Source: Listeria cossartiae subsp. cossartiae (GTDB taxonomy: Bacteria > Bacillota > Bacilli > Lactobacillales > Listeriaceae). Taken from it: DNA of 64,000 bases. The DNA is taken from NCBI RefSeq assembly GCF_014224155.1, contig NZ_JAASUI010000001.1:1178001-1242000 (forward strand), in the 5' to 3' direction. Positions 1 to 8,857 of this stretch are shown one piece after another. The notes beneath the pieces were generated by a model. It ran no database searches. It was given only the letters and a program-made list of their open reading frames with translations, and was not told the origin of the DNA. Both the position numbers and the translations under genes were made by a program. Position 1 is the first letter of the stretch; each line of letters opens with the position of its first letter.

Positions 1-11
1 CCTAAATCCAT
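1..11 (-). CDS. dapA: dapA, 5' end only (4-hydroxy-tetrahydrodipicolinate synthase)
   Basis: Only the first codons are inside the window, reading M-D-L-G. The AAGGAGG ribosome binding site lies about 9 bases upstream, just after the aspartokinase stop. The four residues cannot identify the protein by themselves. The call rests on gene order: asd, aspartokinase and dapA form one operon in Bacillus and Listeria, and Listeria DapA begins this way as far as I recall. Confidence 0.5.
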
Positions 12-25
12 CTTTCATTTCCTCC

Positions 26-1237
26 TTACTTAATTTCCAAACAAAATACGTCATGAAGGGCATTGACTGCTGAAATTAAGTCCTCTTCTCTTACTAATAC
101 CCAAATAGTTGTGTGACTATCCGCTGATTGTAAAATGGGGATGTTTTTTTCAGATAATGCACCTACAATTCGCGCTGTAACACCAGGAACTCCTGTGATT
201 CCAGCACCAACAATAGAAACTTTAGCACAAGCTTCTCGTACGGTTGTTTGCATATTTGCGTCTTCTAGTAGTTGTGTAACGATAGAACATTTTTCTTCTG
301 GTACGGTGAAAATAACAGATTGAGTAGAGATGTTTATGAAATCAAGACTGATTCCTGCATCTGCTAATATTTTAAAAGCAAGTTGTTGTGCTTTTACTGT
401 TTCTGTTTGTACGGATATTTGCGTAAGGTTGGTAACGTGCGCTACGCCTGTCACCATGCGTTCTTTCACATCAAAATGACCTGAATCATCTGCTAGTGAA
501 GTGACGAGTGTGCCTGTACTTTCTAAATAAGTAGAGCGAATGCGCATCGGGATTTTGGCAGTCATCGCAATTTCCACTGCACGTGGATGAATGACTTTAG
601 CGCCTTGATACGCCATATTGCTTACTTCGTTATAGCTTACGCGCGGAAGTGAACGAGCGTGCTCCACGATACGAGGATCAGCTGTCATCATGCCATCGAC
701 GTCTGTGAAAATATCAATGTAGTCCGCTTGTAAGGATACACCCAGCGCGGCAGCCGATGTGTCACTTCCGCCACGACCTAATGTAGAAATATCCCCTTCA
801 GCCGTTATTCCTTGAAAACCAGCTACTACTGCAACGTCAAGGGAAGATAAGGCGTTTTTTAAACGAGTTGTATCTACTTCTGTGATTTTTGCATTTAAAT
901 GGTCATCGGATGTAATGATGCCTGCTTGGCCACCAGAAAATGCTTCAGCTTTAATGTTGGCTTCTTTTAGCATGTTCGTGAAAACAGAGGCAGAAATAGT
1001 TTCGCCAACAGAAAGTAAAGTATCTTGCTCTCTGGCAGTTAGCTTTGTATTTTTAGCGCCGATAAGTTCTAACAGCGTATCAGTCGCATACGGATCGCCG
1101 TATCGTCCAATTGCTGAAACAACAACGACCACTTTGTAACCTTCTTTTAAGGCATATTTTATGTGGTTAAATGCCATTAAACGTGACTTTTCATTTTGGA
1201 CAGAAGTACCGCCAAATTTTTGAACAATGATTTTCAT
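26..1237 (-). CDS. dapG: Aspartokinase, DapG type
   Basis: Phosphorylates aspartate, the first step towards lysine, diaminopimelate, threonine and methionine. The 403-residue protein opens with the kinase motif KFGGTSV (residues 7-13). It has the glycine-rich GRGGSDTSA stretch near residue 155 and the D-I-F-T-D-V-D-G segment near residue 175. The C-terminal 140 residues look like paired ACT domains, which bind the feedback inhibitor. The length matches B. subtilis DapG (the diaminopimelate-sensitive isozyme), as does the position between asd and dapA. It starts at ATG 11 bases after the asd stop, so it is co-transcribed with asd. Which amino acid inhibits it is inferred from the isozyme match. 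Confidence 0.95.
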   Translation of the reverse strand: MKIIVQKFGGTSVQNEKSRLMAFNHIKYALKEGYKVVVVVSAIGRYGDPYATDTLLELIGAKNTKLTAREQDTLLSVGETISASVFTNMLKEANIKAEAFSGGQAGIITSDDHLNAKITEVDTTRLKNALSSLDVAVVAGFQGITAEGDISTLGRGGSDTSAAALGVSLQADYIDIFTDVDGMMTADPRIVEHARSLPRVSYNEVSNMAYQGAKVIHPRAVEIAMTAKIPMRIRSTYLESTGTLVTSLADDSGHFDVKERMVTGVAHVTNLTQISVQTETVKAQQLAFKILADAGISLDFINISTQSVIFTVPEEKCSIVTQLLEDANMQTTVREACAKVSIVGAGITGVPGVTARIVGALSEKNIPILQSADSHTTIWVLVREEDLISAVNALHDVFCLEIK

Positions 1238-1248
1238 TACTTACACCT

Positions 1249-2292
1249 CTAAATAATCGCTAGTTTGACTAAACTTTCAGCTATTTGAATCGAATTCCAT
1301 GCAGCACCTTTGAGTAAATTGTCAGAAACAATCCACATATGGAAACCTTTGGAATCGTCAATGTCAGCGCGGATGCGACCAACGAATACTTCTTTTTTGC
1401 CTGCAGCTTCAATTGCTTGCGGATAAACTTGATTTGCTGGATCGTCTTCAAGCACAACACCAGGGGCATTTTTTAGCACATTTTGGATATCTTTTGCGCT
1501 TACGCCGTCTTTATCTACTTCAATATAAACACTTTCAGAGTGACCGCTCACTACCGGAATTCGGACACATGTAGCGGAAACTTTCATGGTGTTGTCTTCC
1601 ATGATTTTTTTCGTTTCATTGATCATTTTCATTTCTTCGTATGTATAATCATTTTCTGTGAAAACATCAATTTGTGGTAATGCGTTAAAAGCGATTGGAT
1701 AATGTTTTTTGTCCCCTTTTACGGGCATGATTTGTGGAGTGAATTCTTCGTTATCTAAAACTGCTCTACTACCGTCTTTTAGTTCTTGAATAGCACTTAC
1801 CCCAGAACCAGAAACAGCTTGATAAGTAGAAACAATAATACGATTTAATCCAAACGTTTCTCGAATCGGTTCGAGTGCTGCTACCATTTGAATGGTGGAA
1901 CAGTTAGGATTGGCAATAATTCCATTATGGGAGAAAAGTGCTTTTTCATTTACTTCTGGAACGACTAATGGGACTGTTGGATCCATACGGTAAGCACTTG
2001 TGTTATCAATAACGATGGCTCCGCGTTTCACAGCTTCTTTTGCAAGTGCTTTAGAAACAGAACCGCCCGCACTAAATAAAGCGATATCAACGCCTTCAAA
2101 ACTTTCAGGTGTTGCTTCTTGAATCGTTACTTCTTCCCCGCGAAAGCTTAGTTTTTTTCCAGCAGAACGAATAGAAGACAAGAATGAAACTTGCTTTATC
2201 TTAAAAGTCGCCGCCTCTTCTAGTAATTCAATCATTTGGGTACCAACTGCACCAGTAGCACCTACAACTGCGACATGATAGCTTTTTGTCAT
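1249..2292 (-). CDS. asd: Aspartate-semialdehyde dehydrogenase
   Basis: Reduces aspartyl phosphate to aspartate semialdehyde with NADPH, the branch point for cell-wall diaminopimelate and lysine. The N-terminal Rossmann motif is VVGATGAVG (residues 9-17). The catalytic cysteine sits in the family motif NPNCSTIQ near residue 130. The 347-residue length is normal. ATG follows AAGGAGG at a good distance. It is first in the asd-dapG-dapA operon, and a TG-extended -10 box lies about 80 bases upstream. I see no lysine riboswitch in the leader. Confidence 0.96.
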   Translation of the reverse strand: MTKSYHVAVVGATGAVGTQMIELLEEAATFKIKQVSFLSSIRSAGKKLSFRGEEVTIQEATPESFEGVDIALFSAGGSVSKALAKEAVKRGAIVIDNTSAYRMDPTVPLVVPEVNEKALFSHNGIIANPNCSTIQMVAALEPIRETFGLNRIIVSTYQAVSGSGVSAIQELKDGSRAVLDNEEFTPQIMPVKGDKKHYPIAFNALPQIDVFTENDYTYEEMKMINETKKIMEDNTMKVSATCVRIPVVSGHSESVYIEVDKDGVSAKDIQNVLKNAPGVVLEDDPANQVYPQAIEAAGKKEVFVGRIRADIDDSKGFHMWIVSDNLLKGAAWNSIQIAESLVKLAII

Positions 2293-2370
2293 AGTTTACA
2301 ATTCCTCCTTCAATTTAATCCTCGTATTTCTGCTTGAAAACAGAAATCTGGTTAATTTTACACTTACTTT

Positions 2371-2376
2371 ATCATA
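2371..2376 (-). promoter_or_regulatory. Extended -10 promoter for asd-dapG-dapA
   Basis: On the minus strand the hexamer TATGAT is preceded by TGG, an extended -10 arrangement. No good -35 box lies 17 bases further up. It is the best promoter-like sequence between the upstream terminator at 2455-2486 and the asd start. Confidence 0.45.
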
Positions 2377-2454
2377 CCATAAACAAAGCCATTTCGCAGT
2401 TTTTTATACGTATTAACAACTATTTTTTTAAATTGTTTGTTAGTTTGAAATAAA

Positions 2455-2486
2455 AAAACCACTTTCACGTAAATGAAAGTGGTTTT
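2455..2486 (-). terminator. Terminator of the penicillin-binding protein gene
   Basis: A perfect 13-bp stem (2455-2467 with 2474-2486) has a 6-base loop and is followed on the minus strand by seven T residues. It begins just after the stop at 2490. Confidence 0.92.
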
Positions 2487-2489
2487 GGA

Positions 2490-4655
2490 TTAATTTTCGG
2501 TTTGTTCGGATTGTGCTTTTGCAGCTTCTTCTTTGTTGTTAATTGGTTGTTGTACTTTGGACTCATCTTTGTTAGATTCAGCACGTTCTTTTTTGAGTTC
2601 AAAATATTTATCTAGTACTTCTTTGGAAATTTTCATATTCGTTTTTTGGTCAGTTCCGTATGGGCGATAAATCCAAGGAACTACGACAGAAATCGCGATT
2701 TCTGGTTTTTCAACAGGTGCATAACCGACGAAAGTAGTATTCCAAACGCTGGCCATTTTGTTACCTTCTTTTGGTCCATCGTAGAACGCATCGGCTGTAC
2801 CAGTTTTACCAGCAACATCGTAATCACTGGATGTGAAGACGGTTCTCGCAGTACCAGTAGAACCATGTGTTACTTCGTAGAAACCTTGTTGGACTGTTTT
2901 TATGTCACTTTCGGAAACGCCGATTTTATTTAATACTTTTGGTTCGTTTGCTGTTGCAAGTGTTCCAACCGTATCACCATCTGTACTTGGGTTTCTGATT
3001 TCTTTCACCATACTTGGCGCGATTCTTGAACCGCCATTAGCAATGGTTGAAACGTATTGTGCCATTTGTAAAGGTGTGTACGAATCATATTGTCCGATAG
3101 CGAAATCGAGAATTTTACCAATTGTTTGGTCGTCCCCTTTGTAACCAGTTTGTTCTCCTGGAAGATCGATACCAGTTTTTACGCCTAGACCGAATTGGTT
3201 ATAGTAATAACGCATATCGTCAAACGTACTTAGTGGTGCTCTCAGTGGGCCGTTTGGTACATATTTTGCGCCACCCATTTTCATGGCTACTTGATACATA
3301 TATGAGTTGGAAGAAATTTCTAAAGCGCCAACAGGATCAAGTGGTCTATTACCAGCTCCGGTTCTGTTAAACCAAGAACTCTTTGGTTTTGTTCCTTTTA
3401 AGGCAATTGGTTGGTCGGTGAAAACAGTTTTGTTTGTAATCGCGCCATCCATAATACCGCCAAGAATAGTGGAACCTTTCACGGCAGAACCCATCGCATA
3501 AGCTGTTGTAAATGTTCCTAGAGAGTAATCTTCAAATTCGCCTTTGTCATTGAGTTTTTGACCAGCAAGTGCGAGAACTTCTCCGGAATATGGATCCATG
3601 GCAACCACGAATGCGCGGTCAAAAAGGTCAGAACCAGCATATTGTTTCCCTTGTTTAATATTTTTTTGAAGGATTTCTTCTACTGCTTTTTGGAATTCGA
3701 CATCTACGGAAAGAACTAAATCTTTTCCTTTAGAGCCTTCGTATTTGCTGACTGTTTCGATAATGTTTCCTTTAGAATCAAGAACGCTCTCGGACTGGGA
3801 TTTTGATCCAGCGAGAACACTTTCGTATTGTGCTTCTAAATAACTTTTACCGACGCGGTCATTACGGCTATACCCTTGTGATAAGTAATATTCCGCTTTG
3901 TCTTTCGGTAGACCTTCTTTCGCTGTAGAAACGGAACCTAAGATAGAGCGTAACGTTTCATCGTACGTATAGTAACGATTCCAGTCTGTTGTAGTGTCAA
4001 CACCAGGTAAACTGTCCATGTTTTCACTAACGCGAGCGATTTCTTCGTCTGTTACATCTTTATTTTTGACAACCGATTCTGTCATTGCGTAACCAGTCGT
4101 CATTTTTTTGTAGATAGTTGCTACTTTTAAATCTTCGGTCGTTAAACTAGCAATATCTTCTTTTGTTACTTTTTCTACTTGGACTTTGTAGGCTTTAGCG
4201 GCATCAAGTGCTTGTTCTTTCGCGGATAAACGGTTTAGCGATTCCGTTTGATGCGTTAAAATCCAGTAATCTTTTAAATCACGGTCGGTTAGCTTCTCGG
4301 GTTCAACTGTAATTAATTTTTGTAGTGTTTGAGCTACGTGAAGCGTTTCCGCAGTTTCTGTTTGCTGGCTACGTGTGTAGGTGATTGATTTGACGGCAGA
4401 ATTCCCAACTAATAAATTGTAATTCCGGTCATAAATGCTACCACGCGGCACGTTTTTGGAAACTGTTACGTTATCGGTCTCTTCTAATTGCCGCTTGTAA
4501 GTATCCCCTTGTACGATTTGAACAATTCCAAGTCGTAAAATTAACACAGAGAATAAAATAAATATAATAAAGAATAGAATATTTAAACGTAGTGGAATGA
4601 TGGCGCGTTTCTTCTTAGTGGAATCTTTTTTCTTTTTTCTAAAATTTAGTTTCAC
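2490..4655 (-). CDS. Class B penicillin-binding protein (monofunctional transpeptidase)
   Basis: Cross-links peptidoglycan at the outer face of the membrane. The 721-residue protein has a basic cytoplasmic tail, one membrane anchor (about residues 22-48), a dimerisation domain starting near V-P-R-G-S-I-Y-D-R, and a transpeptidase domain. All three active-site motifs are visible: SAVK (S390-K393), SSN (448-450) and KTG (617-619). The C-terminal tail is charged and rich in Q, E and K. Translation starts at GTG behind GAGGT. The position beside sodA matches pbpA (PBP2A) of B. subtilis, suggesting a role in cell elongation. I believe this is the Listeria PBPB1 homologue, but the choice between PBP2A- and PBP2B-like function is inferred. 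Confidence 0.93.
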   Translation of the reverse strand: MKLNFRKKKKDSTKKKRAIIPLRLNILFFIIFILFSVLILRLGIVQIVQGDTYKRQLEETDNVTVSKNVPRGSIYDRNYNLLVGNSAVKSITYTRSQQTETAETLHVAQTLQKLITVEPEKLTDRDLKDYWILTHQTESLNRLSAKEQALDAAKAYKVQVEKVTKEDIASLTTEDLKVATIYKKMTTGYAMTESVVKNKDVTDEEIARVSENMDSLPGVDTTTDWNRYYTYDETLRSILGSVSTAKEGLPKDKAEYYLSQGYSRNDRVGKSYLEAQYESVLAGSKSQSESVLDSKGNIIETVSKYEGSKGKDLVLSVDVEFQKAVEEILQKNIKQGKQYAGSDLFDRAFVVAMDPYSGEVLALAGQKLNDKGEFEDYSLGTFTTAYAMGSAVKGSTILGGIMDGAITNKTVFTDQPIALKGTKPKSSWFNRTGAGNRPLDPVGALEISSNSYMYQVAMKMGGAKYVPNGPLRAPLSTFDDMRYYYNQFGLGVKTGIDLPGEQTGYKGDDQTIGKILDFAIGQYDSYTPLQMAQYVSTIANGGSRIAPSMVKEIRNPSTDGDTVGTLATANEPKVLNKIGVSESDIKTVQQGFYEVTHGSTGTARTVFTSSDYDVAGKTGTADAFYDGPKEGNKMASVWNTTFVGYAPVEKPEIAISVVVPWIYRPYGTDQKTNMKISKEVLDKYFELKKERAESNKDESKVQQPINNKEEAAKAQSEQTEN

Positions 4656-4691
4656 GCATAGTTACCTCACTTTTCAATAATACCTTTCCCT

Positions 4692-4697
4692 ATTGTA
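4692..4697 (-). promoter_or_regulatory. Possible -10 box for the penicillin-binding protein gene
   Basis: The minus strand reads TACAAT 36 bases upstream of the GTG start and downstream of the sodA terminator. The -35 region is weak (TGGAAA at 18 bases). Confidence 0.35.
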
Positions 4698-4753
4698 GCT
4701 GAAAAAGCATGATTTTTCCACTGTAAGTTGATTAGAAATTCATTAGAAATAAA

Positions 4754-4779
4754 AAAAGACCCACCTAAGTGAGTCTTTT
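4754..4779 (-). terminator. sodA terminator
   Basis: An 11-bp stem with one G-T pair (4754-4764 with 4769-4779) and a 4-base loop is followed on the minus strand by a T run. It lies 5 bases after the sodA stop. Confidence 0.9.
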
Positions 4780-4784
4780 GATTA

Positions 4785-5393
4785 TTATTTAGCTGCGTCA
4801 AAGCGTTTGTTCGCTTCATCCCAGTTAATAACATTCCAAAATGTGTCGATATATTCAGGACGACGGTTTTGGAATTTAAGGTAATAAGCATGTTCCCAAA
4901 CATCTAAGCCAAGAACCGGCGTTTTGCCATCGCTTAGTGGAGAATCTTGGTTAGCTGTAGAAACGATTTCTAATTTGCCACCATTTACTACTAGCCAAGC
5001 CCAGCCAGAACCAAAACGTGCTGCAGCTGCTGCATTGAATTTTTCTTTGAATTCGTCAAAAGTGCCAAATTCGCTTTCGATTGCTGCTTTTAAGTCGCCA
5101 GTTGGAGCACCGCCGCCATTTGGGCTAAGGATAGACCAGAATAATGTATGGTTAGCATGACCGCCACCGTGGTTACGGACAGCGCCGCGAATGTCTTCAG
5201 GAACGCTATCTAAGTTAGCAACTAATTCTTCCGCAGATTTACTTGCAAGCTCAGGATGTCCTGCAACCGCTTCGTTTAGTTTTGTAACATAAGTATTGTG
5301 GTGCTTTGTATAGTGAATTTCCATTGTTTCTTTATCAAAATTCGGCTCCAAAGCATCATAAGTATAAGGTAATTTAGGTAATTCGTAAGTCAT
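4785..5393 (-). CDS. sodA: Superoxide dismutase (manganese type)
   Basis: Converts superoxide to oxygen and hydrogen peroxide in the cytoplasm. The four metal ligands can be placed at H27, H82, D164 and H168, the last two in the signature DVWEHAYY. The glycine-rich [12 protein letters not shown] stretch (71-82) and the 202-residue length are typical of the Fe/Mn family. Manganese is inferred from Firmicute relatives. ATG follows AAGGAGG. It is monocistronic, with a 5' region of about 300 bases shared with the divergent DUF1189 gene. Confidence 0.97.
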   Translation of the reverse strand: MTYELPKLPYTYDALEPNFDKETMEIHYTKHHNTYVTKLNEAVAGHPELASKSAEELVANLDSVPEDIRGAVRNHGGGHANHTLFWSILSPNGGGAPTGDLKAAIESEFGTFDEFKEKFNAAAAARFGSGWAWLVVNGGKLEIVSTANQDSPLSDGKTPVLGLDVWEHAYYLKFQNRRPEYIDTFWNVINWDEANKRFDAAK

Positions 5394-5568
5394 TAAAAAT
5401 TCCTCCTTGTATTGTTTTTACGTGAAAAGAAATGACATATAAGGCAAAAGTTTCATGTCCCATTTCGATAGAACTACTATTAACCTTAAAAACAGTTTCT
5501 TCTTACACCATTTAGCCTACCATGCTCCTGAAATGCTTGCAATTTTTCTGCTCAGTGATGTTTCCATA

Positions 5569-5597
5569 TTGATTTTGCCATCATTTCAAGCTATGAT
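5569..5597 (+). promoter_or_regulatory. Sigma-A promoter of the DUF1189 gene
   Basis: TTGATT (5569-5574), a 17-base spacer and TATGAT (5592-5597) form a near-consensus promoter on the plus strand. Transcription would begin near 5604, within the left arm of the inverted repeat at 5601-5656. Confidence 0.7.
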
Positions 5598-5600
5598 TAA

Positions 5601-5656
5601 GTTTAGGTGGAAAAAGTACGCTCTTTTGCACATACATGTATCTTTTTCCCTTAAAC
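5601..5656. repeat. Inverted repeat in the sodA/DUF1189-gene intergenic region
   Basis: The arms 5601-5616 and 5642-5656 read GTTTAGGTGGAAAAAG and CTTTTTCCCTTAAAC, which pair over about 14 positions with one bulge around a 25-base loop. Neither side has a T run, so it is not a terminator. It lies at the predicted transcription start of the plus-strand gene and overlaps a sigma-B-like promoter on the minus strand. The rest of this 301-base gap (5394-5694) holds only the sodA leader and these promoters. Confidence 0.6.
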
Positions 5657-5669
5657 GCAAAAGTTAAAC
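5645..5669 (-). promoter_or_regulatory. Sigma-B-like promoter reading towards sodA
   Basis: The minus strand reads GTTTAA (5669-5664), 13 bases, then GGGAAA (5650-5645). This resembles the general-stress sigma-B consensus GTTT-N13/14-GGGWAT, with the last position wrong. It would give sodA a leader of about 240 bases. Confidence 0.35.
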
Positions 5670-5694
5670 CATTAGGTGAGGTGTTGAAAAAAGA

Positions 5695-6495
5695 ATGAAT
5701 ATTTTTAAACGCTTCTGGAAGAGTTTGTATTCCCCTGCGGATATTGCTTCGTTTCGCAATGATAAAATCAGAAAAAGTATCGTTTACATCATCGTTTTAT
5801 CATTCGTCACATTCCTTCCATTAGCATACTTTACGAACGTTACGACAAAAAACGCGCTAAAAGTTGGCGAGGAAACAATTACAAATGAAATTCCAGATTT
5901 TAAAGTGACAGATGGTAAATTAGTTTTAACGGATGATACCGTTAAAAATGTCCCTATCTCGATTGATCAAGATGAATTACATATTTATTTTGATGCTTCC
6001 GGCACACTTGATAAAGATGATATTGATAATAAAATTGCTTCTTATGACAGCGCGGTTGCTTTTCTTTCAGATAGTATTTATATTACTGCAGCTGGTGTTT
6101 CTCAATCAGTTAGTTATGAAACAGCTGGAATTAGTGATAAAGCAGATTTAGTTGATTTATATACATCTATTGAGTCATTAGCTAAGTACTTTATTCCAAT
6201 CGCATTACTCGTGCTCTTTATTTTCACGTTAGGCTCGATTTTCTTCCGTGTCGCACTTTATGCGTTGTTCGGTTTTATTCTTTCTGGATTTGGTCGAACT
6301 GGTATTGCTTTCCGTCAAAACTGGATGATTGCTGCCTATTCTATAACGCTAGCGGCCGTTTTCACGATGGTTATGGAAGCTTTACAAATTATCGTTCCTT
6401 TTGGAATGGAAATCAATATGGTTGTAAGCATGATTTTCGTTTTCCTTGCGATTCGTTCCATTCCGCCAAGCGAACCAACTGTTTTAGACAAATGA
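5695..6495 (+). CDS. DUF1189 family membrane protein
   Basis: Function unknown. The 266-residue protein has one membrane helix near residues 29-48. An external domain of about 110 residues, rich in D and K, follows. The C-terminal half has about four hydrophobic helices (roughly 160-182, 185-200, 213-232 and 238-255). This layout is typical of DUF1189 proteins of Firmicutes. ATG at 5695 follows GGTGAGGTG. It is transcribed alone, with a promoter at 5569-5597 and a terminator at 6501-6530. Nothing in the sequence ties it to sodA or ispG beyond position. Confidence 0.85.
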   Translation: MNIFKRFWKSLYSPADIASFRNDKIRKSIVYIIVLSFVTFLPLAYFTNVTTKNALKVGEETITNEIPDFKVTDGKLVLTDDTVKNVPISIDQDELHIYFDASGTLDKDDIDNKIASYDSAVAFLSDSIYITAAGVSQSVSYETAGISDKADLVDLYTSIESLAKYFIPIALLVLFIFTLGSIFFRVALYALFGFILSGFGRTGIAFRQNWMIAAYSITLAAVFTMVMEALQIIVPFGMEINMVVSMIFVFLAIRSIPPSEPTVLDK

Positions 6496-6500
6496 TTCCT

Positions 6501-6530
6501 AGCCACTTGCTCGTGCAGGTGGCTTTTTTG
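6501..6530 (+). terminator. Terminator after the DUF1189 gene
   Basis: A 10-bp stem with one G-T pair (6501-6510 with 6515-6524) and a 4-base loop is followed by TTTTTT. Confidence 0.92.
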
Positions 6531-6566
6531 TGGCGTTATTCACGTGATTTTGTTCTATAAAAATGG

Positions 6567-6572
6567 TATGAT
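6567..6572 (+). promoter_or_regulatory. Extended -10 promoter of ispG
   Basis: TATGAT preceded by TGG lies 36 bases before the ispG start. The -35 position (GTGATT, 6544-6549) is poor, as is common for TG-extended promoters. Confidence 0.5.
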
Positions 6573-6607
6573 AAAAAAATCAAAGCTAGACTAAAGGAGC
6601 GATTTCT

Positions 6608-7714
6608 TTGAATGAAAGAACATCTCGCGAACATACTCGCCCAGTCCAAGTTGGTAATTTAACGATTGGTGGTAATAATGAATTAACGATCCAAAGTATG
6701 ACTACAACTAAAACACATGATGTCGAAGCAACGGTGGCGGAAATTCACCGTTTAGAGGAAGCTGGTTGCCAAATTGTCCGGGTAGCTTGTCCAGACGATC
6801 GAGCGGCTAATGCGCTTGCTGCTATCAAAAAAAGAATTCATATTCCCCTCGTAGCAGATATCCATTTTGATTACCGATTGGCGCTGAAAGCCATTGATGC
6901 TGGCGTAGATAAAATTCGTATTAATCCCGGTAATATCGGTCGGCGCGATCGTGTGGAAAAAGTAGTTAATGCTGCTAAAGCGAAAAATATCCCCATTCGA
7001 ATTGGTGTCAATGCAGGCAGTTTAGAAAAGAAAATCATTCAAAAGTATGGCTATCCTACTGCAGATGGTATGGTCGAAAGTGCCCTTGCACATATTAAAA
7101 TTCTCGAAGATTTAGATTTTCATGATATTATCGTTTCTTTAAAAGCATCTGACGTGAATTTGGCTATTGAAGCATATGATAAAGCTAGTCGTGTCTTTAA
7201 CTACCCTCTTCATCTTGGAATTACGGAATCTGGAACACAATTTGCTGGCGGAATAAAAAGTGCTGCCGGGCTTGGCGCCATGCTTAGTTTAGGCATTGGA
7301 AATACTTTACGGGTATCACTTAGTGCGGATCCTGTCGAAGAAATAAAAGTGGCTCGTGAATTATTAAAATCATTCGGCTTGTCATCTAATGCGGCCACGC
7401 TCATTTCATGTCCTACTTGTGGGCGGATAGAAATAGATTTAATTCGCATTGCTAATGAGGTGGAAGAATATATCGCAACCATCAAAGCACCAATTAAAGT
7501 CGCTGTGCTTGGCTGTGCGGTCAATGGTCCCGGAGAAGCGCGTGAAGCAGACATCGGCATTGCTGGTTCGAACGGAGAAGGACTTCTTTTTAGACATGGT
7601 AAAATCATTCGTAAAGTACCAGAAGCCATTATGGTGGACGAGTTAAAAAAAGAAATTGATCTTTTGGCAGAAGCACATTTTGCTAAGAAAATAGAACTGG
7701 AAAACCTGGGATAA
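6608..7714 (+). CDS. ispG: 4-hydroxy-3-methylbut-2-enyl diphosphate synthase (IspG/GcpE)
   Basis: Makes HMB-PP in the penultimate step of the methylerythritol phosphate isoprenoid pathway, using a 4Fe-4S cluster. The cluster cysteines are visible in SCPTCGR (near residues 268-274) and in GCAVNGPGE (near 302-310). The N-terminal TIM-barrel begins with the V-G-N-L-T-I-G and Q-S-M-T-T-T-K motifs. The 368-residue length is that of the short bacterial form. Translation starts at TTG, set by AAAGGAG 8 bases upstream. The stop lies inside a terminator stem that separates the gene from azlC. ispH, encoding the next enzyme, is at 15.4 kb. Confidence 0.97.
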   Translation: MNERTSREHTRPVQVGNLTIGGNNELTIQSMTTTKTHDVEATVAEIHRLEEAGCQIVRVACPDDRAANALAAIKKRIHIPLVADIHFDYRLALKAIDAGVDKIRINPGNIGRRDRVEKVVNAAKAKNIPIRIGVNAGSLEKKIIQKYGYPTADGMVESALAHIKILEDLDFHDIIVSLKASDVNLAIEAYDKASRVFNYPLHLGITESGTQFAGGIKSAAGLGAMLSLGIGNTLRVSLSADPVEEIKVARELLKSFGLSSNAATLISCPTCGRIEIDLIRIANEVEEYIATIKAPIKVAVLGCAVNGPGEAREADIGIAGSNGEGLLFRHGKIIRKVPEAIMVDELKKEIDLLAEAHFAKKIELENLG

Positions 7715-7730
7715 CAGCCTCCAGGTTTTT
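7701..7730 (+). terminator. Terminator/attenuator between ispG and azlC
   Basis: A perfect 9-bp stem (7701-7709 with 7721-7729) is followed by a T run. The left arm lies inside the last ispG codons. azlC begins only 20 bases later, so readthrough may feed azlCD. Confidence 0.75.
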
Positions 7731-7749
7731 GTGTTAAGGTGGGATTTTT

Positions 7750-8457
7750 TTGGAAAAAGATAAAGAATTAAGTTTTTATGATGGTGTTAAAGCCTGTCTC
7801 CCTACAGTGCTTGGCTATGCAGGGATTGGGATTGCCGCTGGTGTGGTAGGAAAAGCATCGCATTTAAGCCTCTTAGAAGTGACGCTGCTTGCGGTTATCG
7901 TGTATGCGGGTGCAGCTCAATTTATTATTTCTGGTTTATTATTGTTACAGAGTCCCATTTCAGCTATTATTTTTACGACTTTTTTAATTAATTCAAGACA
8001 TTTTTTGATGAGTATGGCCGAGGCTCCTCATTTTAAAAAATATTCTCTGTGGAATAATATCGGGATTGGCGCCCTTCTTACGGATGAAACATTTGGGGTT
8101 TCGATGAATCAAATTGGAAATAAAAAGCCAGTCAGTGCCAAATGGATGCACGGGATTAATGTGACGGCCTATCTGGCGTGGATTATAGCTTGTATTGTTG
8201 GTGCTATTATTGGAAATTGGTTGCCCAATCCAGAACAATTTGGCCTAGATTTCGCTTTATCAGCGATGTTCATTGGTTTGCTTTATTTGCAAGTGGTGAG
8301 TGATAAAAGTAAAAAAATGAGTACGAGTTTGCTAGTGATGATTCTCGTTGCGCTGTTTTTAGTCCTCTTTATGCGTTTCATGACACCTGAGTTAGCTATT
8401 TTAACAGCAACACTGCTTGGCTGTTTGATGGGAGTGATATTAGAAAAATGGCGTTAA
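7750..8457 (+). CDS. azlC: AzlC-type branched-chain amino acid exporter, large subunit
   Basis: A 235-residue polytopic membrane protein of the AzlC/YgaZ family. With its small partner AzlD it exports branched-chain amino acids or analogues. Visible family features are the opening L-P-T-V-L-G-Y-A-G-I-G-I-A-A-G-V and the conserved N-S-R-H stretch near residue 81. Five or so further hydrophobic segments follow. Translation starts at TTG behind AAGGTGGG. The last codons overlap azlD by 10 bases, so the pair is translationally coupled. Substrate is inferred from the family. Confidence 0.9.
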   Translation: MEKDKELSFYDGVKACLPTVLGYAGIGIAAGVVGKASHLSLLEVTLLAVIVYAGAAQFIISGLLLLQSPISAIIFTTFLINSRHFLMSMAEAPHFKKYSLWNNIGIGALLTDETFGVSMNQIGNKKPVSAKWMHGINVTAYLAWIIACIVGAIIGNWLPNPEQFGLDFALSAMFIGLLYLQVVSDKSKKMSTSLLVMILVALFLVLFMRFMTPELAILTATLLGCLMGVILEKWR

Positions 8458-8774
8458 GTTCGTATACTTTATTTGTTATTGTTGGTTGTGGTCTTGTAAC
8501 TTTCATTCCACGTGTATTACCTTTTATTTTTGTCCGCAAATTACAGCTTCCGGATGTGGTGATTCGGTATTTATCTTATGTGCCCCTCTGCATTCTGACA
8601 GCTCTTTTCGTTCAAAGTCTATTAGTGACGCGAGAAAATGGTTTTCCGGGAATCAATGTGGAAAATTTACTAGCTTCTTTGCCCACTATTCTGACAGCAA
8701 TTGTAACTAAAAATTTAATGTGGATTGTTATCGTTGGGATTTTTTCGATGGCGATGATTCGTTTATTTGTATAG
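8448..8774 (+). CDS. azlD: AzlD-type branched-chain amino acid transport subunit
   Basis: A 108-residue protein with four hydrophobic helices and the family segment F-I-P-R-V-L-P-F near residues 19-26. It is the small partner of AzlC, whose gene it overlaps by 10 bases. It is the last gene of a plus-strand unit ending at the bidirectional terminator 8775-8831. Confidence 0.9.
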   Translation: MALSSYTLFVIVGCGLVTFIPRVLPFIFVRKLQLPDVVIRYLSYVPLCILTALFVQSLLVTRENGFPGINVENLLASLPTILTAIVTKNLMWIVIVGIFSMAMIRLFV

Positions 8775-8831
8775 AAAAGCCCTTTACTGGAGTGTGTTTT
8801 TGACGGGAATCAAAACCAGTAAAGGGCTTTT
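8775..8831. terminator. Bidirectional terminator between azlD and prsA
   Basis: A perfect 16-bp stem (8775-8790 with 8816-8831) encloses a 25-base loop. The loop holds a second short stem, TTTTGA with TCAAAA. T runs follow on both strands, so it can end azlD and the convergent prsA. Confidence 0.88.
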
Positions 8832-8857
8832 TATTTATGGGTGGATCTGAAGTAACT

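Noticed and set aside
2293..2454. Lysine riboswitch or other leader control of asd-dapG-dapA
   Set aside because: No conserved riboswitch core or terminator/antiterminator pair was found between the promoter-like box and asd. Only a short CAGAAA/TTTCTG repeat is present.
4667..4903. A 78-codon minus-strand frame over the sodA terminator
   Set aside because: It runs through the sodA 3' end, its terminator and the PBP promoter, and has no ribosome binding site.
5455..5667. A 70-codon plus-strand open frame in the sodA/DUF1189-gene gap
   Set aside because: It crosses the DUF1189-gene promoter and the inverted repeat, has only a weak AAGG before it, and its composition is not protein-like.
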